The notes below the pieces were generated by a model, which searched no databases, was not told where the DNA came from, and worked only from the letters and a program-made list of their open reading frames with translations. A stretch of DNA of 64,000 nucleotides from Maylandia zebra (lineage: Eukaryota > Chordata > Actinopteri > Cichliformes > Cichlidae), in assembly GCF_041146795.1 (NCBI RefSeq), contig NC_135170.1, forward strand, positions 31,607,533-31,671,532, read 5' to 3'. Shown here one piece after another: positions 59,001 through 64,000 of this stretch (the stretch's first letter is position 1; each line of letters begins with the position of its first letter). Position numbers and translations under genes: made by a program.

Positions 59001-62000
59001 ATATTTGAAATTACTACATGATGATGTGTTTCCCTCTTTATGCACTGAAGCTGGCACGTTCCCTGAGTTTTTCCAGCAAGATGGTGAACCACCACATTAT
59101 GGGTGCCAGGTCATGAGCATTCCTAGATGAACAGTTTCCTGGAAAGTGGATTGGTCGTCGTGGGCCAGTTGAATGGCCCCCAAGGTCTCCCGATCTGACC
59201 CCCTTAGACTTTTGTCTTTGGGGTCATCTGAAGACAATTGTCTATGGTGTGAAGATACGAGATGTGCAGCACCTGAAACTACGGATACTGGATGCCTGTG
59301 CTGGCATTTCTCCTGCGGTGTTGCTATCAGTGTGTGAAGAGTGGGAGAAGAGGGTTGCATTGACAATCCAACACAATGGTCAGCACATTGAACACGTTTT
59401 ATAAGTGGTCAGAAACTTGTAAATAACTCATGAAAGAATAAAGTTACGTTGAAACCAAGCACACCATTGTTTTTCTTGTGACATCACCAATAAGTTTGCT
59501 GTGTCACATGGCCCTCTTCCTATTGAAAAAACAAAAGTTGTATCCAAGATGGTCGACTTCTAAATGGCCACCATGGTCACCACCCATCTTGAGGAGTTTG
59601 CCCCCTCACATATACTAATGTGCCACAAACAGGACTTTAATATCACCAACCATTCCCATGTTATTACGCTGTATCCATATAAATGGCCCACCCTGTATAT
59701 CTGTCTTTTAACACTGTTTTAGTCATCCAGACTACATCTAGGTAATTTCAGTTTGTGTGGTACATTCACACATGTGGTTAGGTAGTCAAGGTTTTAACTG
59801 TTGGAGCATGTATTCTAAATATCACAGGATTATACTCATTTAATTGTGGGAATCCAAAGTCCTGATCAAGATTAAAGTGCTTAATTATGTGTCCCTACCT
59901 AATCCCACTTTAAAGAAATCAAACCCATTTTAGCGAGAAGGGGTGCTGAATTCTCTGATTTCTGTCCTATGCAAGTGAAAGATGTTGTTTTGGCTCAGTC
60001 AGGGGTTTTCCTACATAGAGCGAATTTTGGCAGCACCCCAGTGGGTTTTTAGTCACAGCCAATGGAAAATCACAAGTGAAATAAATGGTCATAAATAACA
60101 AAATGCAAATATAGCAACACATACATACTGCTTTGCCAAAGACCCGCTTTAATCCAGGAAAAAACCCGTAAGCATCATTTGTGAGTAGTTGGTTAATACG
60201 ACTATGCCAACTGTGTTTTCAGGTCAAGAGGGAGCAACCATTGACTTTGATGAGGGAGTTTCTATTACTCCTTTCAACCTGGAAGAGGAGATGCAAGAAG
60301 GACACTTTGACTCAGAGGGGAACTATTTCATCAAAAAGGAGCAACAGATTAGAGACAACTGGCTTGATAACATTGACTGGGTAATTGAGTTCCTTTGTAT
60401 TACACCACTGTTTATTCTTTCTCTCACTGTTTTTATTTTTTTGTCTGCTTTTTTCAGCCCGAAATCTGCTTTTGAGTGTTGGTGTCTTTGTATTTCACGA
60501 GTTTGTAATCTCATTTTGGTGACAGGTGCTTCATATTTTAAACAGTGTTCAGTAATAAAAGTCTCTTCTTTCTTCAGGTGAGAATAAGAGAGCAGCCTTT
60601 CAAAAAAAAGAAGAAAGGTCTTGGAGCCAAAAGGACACGCAGAGCAGGTGATGAGGACGAGGCAGAGGAAGAAAAACAGAGAGAAGAACAGCAAGCAGAC
60701 CAAGAAGAAGAGGAGGAGGAGGAAGAGGCAGAGCCTCCAGAGGACCCACTGGCATCCTTCACACAGCACCAGCTCACTGAAGCTGTCATCGAACTACTGC
60801 AGCCTGGAGAAACAGTCGCTACAGCGCTCCGTCGGTTAGGAGGCCTTGGAGGACGGAAGAAGGGAAAGCTGAGGGAAGAAGAAAAATCCACAGAGGAGAC
60901 CAAAGGGGATAAAGAAAAGCTTGATCGGCTCACAGCGCTAGCTGACCGACTGGTTGGATCCGGGATGTTTGAAATCTATCAGCAAACCTACGAAAAACTG
61001 GCCTACATGTTAAAGAGCATGACTAGCAAGCGGCCAGCGGTGGGGGGTGAGGAGGAGGAAGGAGATGAGCTTGACATGTTTGCTGACAAGTTTGATGAGA
61101 AGCATGGTGAAACAGCTGAGGACAAAGATGACAATAATAGAGGTAATTTAGTTATTTTATCTGCTTTAATTTTCAAAGACTGTATTTTTGGTTTAATCCC
61201 ATTTTGCCTTCCATCCAGTGAGCGATGAAGTGATGTGGGAGTACAAGTGGGAAAATAAGGATAATTCAGAAGTCTACGGCCCTTTCACAAGCCAGCAGAT
61301 GCAGGTACTCTCCTAAAACTACTTGAAATTGAATAACAGGACTTCTGTTAAGTGTTTGTAGGTGACTGTTTAAAATAATCAGAAGGGAAATGGTTCCCTC
61401 TCTGGCCATCGATAACGGTAATCGAATCTTTTTAGACCAAAAATCTTTTCATCCTCTAAATCTGAGGCCTGGGTTTCCAACTGGGAATGGGTGGAGTGTC
61501 CATTCCGTGTTGGGGAGGTGTTGCTGCTCGAAGTATCTCAGACTGTTGCAGCATCTGCAGTAATGCAGACACTGTACTGATCGATTGTGTTGAAGACAGA
61601 GTGTGAAGGTGTCGATTCTCTGGTCAGTCTATGCTCCTAATCTCAGCTATGGTTTTGGGTAGTCATTGAAAGAATGACATCACAGATAGAAGTAGCAGAA
61701 ATGAGCCTTTTTGGAAGGGGGCTGAGATAGGGTGAGGTTGACTGTTTGGGAGGGTTTCCCCCCTAGAAGTGCTGGAGCAGGTGGCTGAGAAGAAGAGGTC
61801 AGGGTGTCTCGGCTGATAAGAGGCAGAAAATTAATGAATAGATTATAGCATCTTATACTGTACATTATCCTAATTGTAAAGGTGTTTGTTGTGGATCTAG
61901 AGCAATGTAATAATGAACCTCATAGAGTTAAGAGCTTTTAGGTTTAAGGAATTTTAAAAACACTAATGACATTCAGCTTTGAAATTTGAAATATCTTATC

Positions 62001-62128
62001 TTCTGGTGTCTTTCCAGGACTGGGTGGATGAAGGCTATTTCAGCAGTGGTGTTTACTGTAGGAGGGTGGACCAGGAGGGATCGCAGTTCTACAGCTCCAA
62101 GAGACTGGACTTTGAACTCTATACATGA
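56053..62128 (+). CDS. cd2bp2: CD2 antigen cytoplasmic tail-binding protein 2 (U5-52K, GYF domain)
   Basis: Six coding exons: 56053-56127, 57106-57235, 60223-60380, 60578-61142, 61219-61304, 62018-62128; 1125 bases, 374 residues (human 341). CD2BP2 is a U5 snRNP protein that holds proline-rich partners through its GYF domain and leaves before the tri-snRNP is active; it was first found as a ligand of the CD2 tail. Seen: [10 protein letters not shown] start, [43 protein letters not shown], a basic stretch [15 protein letters not shown] then a long Glu tract (longer than in human), [27 protein letters not shown], and the C-terminal GYF domain from about 314: [12 protein letters not shown] (329-332), Met337, Trp340, GYF (344-346), ending FELYT. 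ATG 56053 follows a possible acceptor (CTCCTGTAG/CACC), so a non-coding first exon is possible. Intron 2 carries the mariner element. Confidence 0.96.
57822..57906. mobile_element. LINE-tail-like repeat in cd2bp2 intron 2
   Basis: GAATAGAATAGAATTCAACTTT, then TATTGTCATTGCACATGCACAGGTACAGG in two blocks, then CAACGAAATGCAGTGCAA. This wording (ACTTTATTGTCATT...CAACGAAAT) is a common fish LINE or SINE end. Only the tail is present. Confidence 0.5.
57923..58039. repeat. 117-bp direct repeat, left of the mariner element
   Basis: Starts TATATCTGTC and ends GAGCATGTA directly against the transposon. The copy at 59696-59812 differs at two positions by eye. The repeat is host sequence, not part of the element. 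Confidence 0.92.
58040..59695 (+). mobile_element. Mariner-like (IS630/Tc1/mariner) DNA transposon, 1656 bp
   Basis: Terminal inverted repeats of about 285 bases (58040-58324 and 59411-59695), starting CAGGGTGGGCCATTTATATGG in two overlapping views and flanked by TA on each side, the target site of this superfamily. The two repeats differ at a handful of bases and small gaps. One transposase gene lies between them in plus orientation. Long repeats of this kind with a single gene are known in some mariner relatives. Confidence 0.93.
58345..59404 (+). pseudogene. Mariner-like transposase, two lesions
   Basis: Begins [19 protein letters not shown] with a helix-turn-helix N terminus ([28 protein letters not shown]) and a second one ([18 protein letters not shown]). 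Catalytic core: first Asp in [13 protein letters not shown], second in [12 protein letters not shown], third in [10 protein letters not shown]. Allowing for the frame change, about 41 residues separate the second and third Asp, as in the DD41D group. An in-frame TAG at 58516-58518 follows GSV, and a frame change near 59107-59115 precedes [12 protein letters not shown]; the reading ends [10 protein letters not shown] with TAA at 59402-59404. So this copy cannot make the full protein but is otherwise little worn. Confidence 0.88.
59696..59812. repeat. 117-bp direct repeat, right of the mariner element
   Basis: Second copy of 57923-58039, beginning directly at the right end of the transposon. 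See that entry. Confidence 0.92.
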
Positions 62129-62536
62129 TTTACATCGAGTATTGAAAACTTTGAAGATAATATTATGTTTCAGCTACAATCAATTCTCAGCCTTTTCATG
62201 TTTTTTTTTAGGGCTTTGGTTTCAGATCTGCCATTTTAACACTGGTTTTGTTTTCTGTACACTTTTTTTTAAATACATGATGTATGTGGTGAAGTAATCT
62301 GACATGTTTCTGTTAATCTTAGAATCAGATGACTCAATTTTAAGCTCACTGTGTTTTATTTCTTTCTTGACATGTGCTGAAAGTTTAAATAGCCTTTCCA
62401 GTTGACGGTACATGTAGCACATTTTGAGAGACTGAATTATTCAGTTATTGTAGAGTATTTTACACTTATAACCATGGTAAAAAAAAAAAAAAAAGGTACA
62501 CCCTCTTTAAATGATAAGGTTTTACTGTCTGGACAT

Positions 62537-62542
62537 AATAAA
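62537..62542 (+). promoter_or_regulatory. cd2bp2 polyadenylation signal
   Basis: AATAAA about 410 bases after the stop codon, within ACATAATAAAAAAAATC. No earlier canonical hexamer was noticed in the UTR. Confidence 0.55.
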
Positions 62543-62633
62543 AAAAATCACATATTACAGAGTGTCATTATTTAAAACAAGCCAAAAAGAAGAAGCAGTG
62601 TGTGAAAGCATCCTCACTGGTTCCACAGATGGA

Positions 62634-64000
62634 TACAGTTGTGGTCAAGAGTTTACATCCACTCATGGGTGTGAATGTCATGGTAATTTGGGGATTTTAA
62701 TTGATTCTTGGAACTATTCTTTTTCCAAGGTCGAATGATTAGACAGCATACATCTTTAATGTCTTTGAAAAAGAACAACTGGGTGCACATGTTTGAATTT
62801 ATTTTGGATTTTGTCTAATCCACACAAGGTCAAAAGTATACATACAGACAAACATACATACAACCCACTAATATTTTGCTAAACTTTCCTTAGCAAGTTG
62901 GACCTCAACCAGATGCTTTTGGTAGCCATCAACAAGCTACTGGAATAATTCTGGCTTGATATTTGACCACTATTCTTAGCAGAATTTGTGAATGTTTCCA
63001 GGCTTTTAAACAGATGAGGTCTGGCTTTTAATTGAATGTAAGGGACTCAACTTTTATGCATTTTATGTTAAAAAAAAGGGAGTATAAAGAAGTATAAGCT
63101 ATAACCCTCCCCCTTCTTATTGTTAAATAAATGACTGCAACATTCATCTTCCTTTCAACAAAACTTATGGCCTACATATATCGAGATGTAAATTGCACCA
63201 ATGCATTAATATGTATACAAGCTATACAGCTCATTCATATATACATACATCGACCTATATCTACACAAACATATGTACTCATAGATGTAGTCACGCACAA
63301 AATCACTTATGTAGAGTCAATGTTTCGACTCTTTATTCCAGAATGAATAAATTAAGAGGGTAAGTAACAGCCCACTGCTGACTCAAAGCAGAACTTTTTG
63401 GCAGTTTTGCTGGTCCCCAAGTAATTCCATGGAGGAAATACATCTGCAAATTATTTAGAGAAACAATCGTTGCGTGCCAGTCAGTCTGGGAGGGGATATA
63501 TGACTGTTTCCAAACAATTTGAAGTTTATTATTTTACAGTGAGAAATATTATTCACAAGTGGAAAACATTAAAAATATTCACAGTTATGAAGCTTTCCAT
63601 GAATCAGGAGTTAGTCACTGAGTGGACCATGAACACTATACACTAAAGTTTTCTAGAGACAAATCTGAGGAGAGTTAAAGCTTAACTGGGTCATACAGCA
63701 GGACAGTAGTCTCAATGCAGCCGCAAATCTATCACCGAATGGCTGAAAAAGAAAGGAATCAAGGTGTTGCAGTGGCCCAGACAAAGGCCAGACCTCAATC
63801 TGATTAAAATGCTAAAGCGTAAACAAATCTGGCAATCCTCACTGAACTGAAAAGAAGAGTGAGCCAAAACCCCTCCACAATCATGTGCAAGACTGATAAA
63901 GTCACACAGGAATTTTTACAGGTACTATTAAGATACTTCTGCCGTGGAAAATGCACATTTTCCATACAGAAGAATATACGTAGAAAGTAGAAAAACCAAA
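62634..64000. mobile_element. Tc1-like transposon, internally decayed, runs off the window
   Basis: Left end TACAGTTGTGGTCAAGAG then TTTACATCCACTC (62634-62664), and an inner repeat AAGGTCAAAAGTATACATACAG near 62827-62848: the paired direct repeats of fish Tc1 inverted ends. Inside are worn transposase pieces (VSKQFEVYYFTVRNII-like near 63500-63550; RPDLN near 63790) and TGAGCCAAAACCCCTCCACA. No long frame remains. An unrelated AT-rich stretch (about 63060-63370) seems inserted. The right end lies beyond 64000. Confidence 0.75.

Noticed and set aside
58040-59695. Mariner element as a carrier of a passenger gene or an exon of cd2bp2
   Set aside because: Only the transposase lies between the inverted repeats, and the cd2bp2 exons on either side splice in frame without it.
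60574-60933. Minus-strand Ser-rich frame opposite cd2bp2 exon 4
   Set aside because: Shadow of the Glu-rich segment of CD2BP2, with no splice or promoter support.
1-64000. CRISPR arrays, operons or phage-type defence systems
   Set aside because: No regularly spaced repeats, no closely packed long frames, and every large frame is either a eukaryotic exon or a retroelement.

Overview
The window reads as nuclear DNA of a teleost fish. Five host genes can be followed through GT-AG introns. The repeats are those typical of fish: a Rex1-type LINE tail, L2/Maui-like, RTE and L1 LINEs, Tc1 and mariner transposons, and a BEL/Pao LTR retrotransposon. All identifications come from reading translations and known family motifs; no database search was possible. 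Species cannot be named.

Layout. 1-91 is the very end of a SETD1-type histone methyltransferase (most likely setd1a). 5388-13519 is hsd3b7, six coding exons, 366 residues, on the same strand and immediately downstream, the same neighbour pair as SETD1A-HSD3B7 at human 16p11.2. About 16.3-31.7 kb is a nest of mobile elements: an L2-like LINE (minus) with an LTR-like insertion, a nearly whole BEL/Pao element (19338-26920, minus) with 517-bp LTRs and a 5-bp target duplication, a second L2/CR1-group LINE (minus) with a perfect 39-bp palindrome, and an RTE remnant (plus) split by a 5'-truncated L1. 31.9-40.6 kb is tbc1d10b (plus, nine coding exons, 890 residues). 44479-47670 is mylpf (minus, seven coding exons, 170 residues) with a TATA promoter. 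52060-53226 is a sesquipedalian/PHETA-family gene (minus, three coding exons, 261 residues). 56053-62128 is cd2bp2 (plus, six coding exons, 374 residues); its second intron holds a 1656-bp mariner-like transposon with 285-bp inverted repeats, flanked on both sides by a 117-bp direct repeat. The window ends inside a decayed Tc1 element.

The genes do not form a pathway. They are a chromosome neighbourhood: SETD1A (H3K4 methylation), HSD3B7 (bile acid synthesis), TBC1D10B (Rab GTPase-activating protein), MYLPF (fast muscle myosin light chain) and CD2BP2 (U5 snRNP/GYF protein) all map to human 16p11.2. The two halves of the block lie farther apart in human, and here the transposon nest sits between them. 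The PHETA-like gene between mylpf and cd2bp2 is not part of the human block as I know it.

No operon, CRISPR array, phage or bacterial-style system is present. The points most worth checking are the long flanking duplication around the mariner element, the extra PHETA-like gene, the young BEL/Pao copy, the perfect palindrome inside a LINE and the split 174-bp duplication upstream of hsd3b7.
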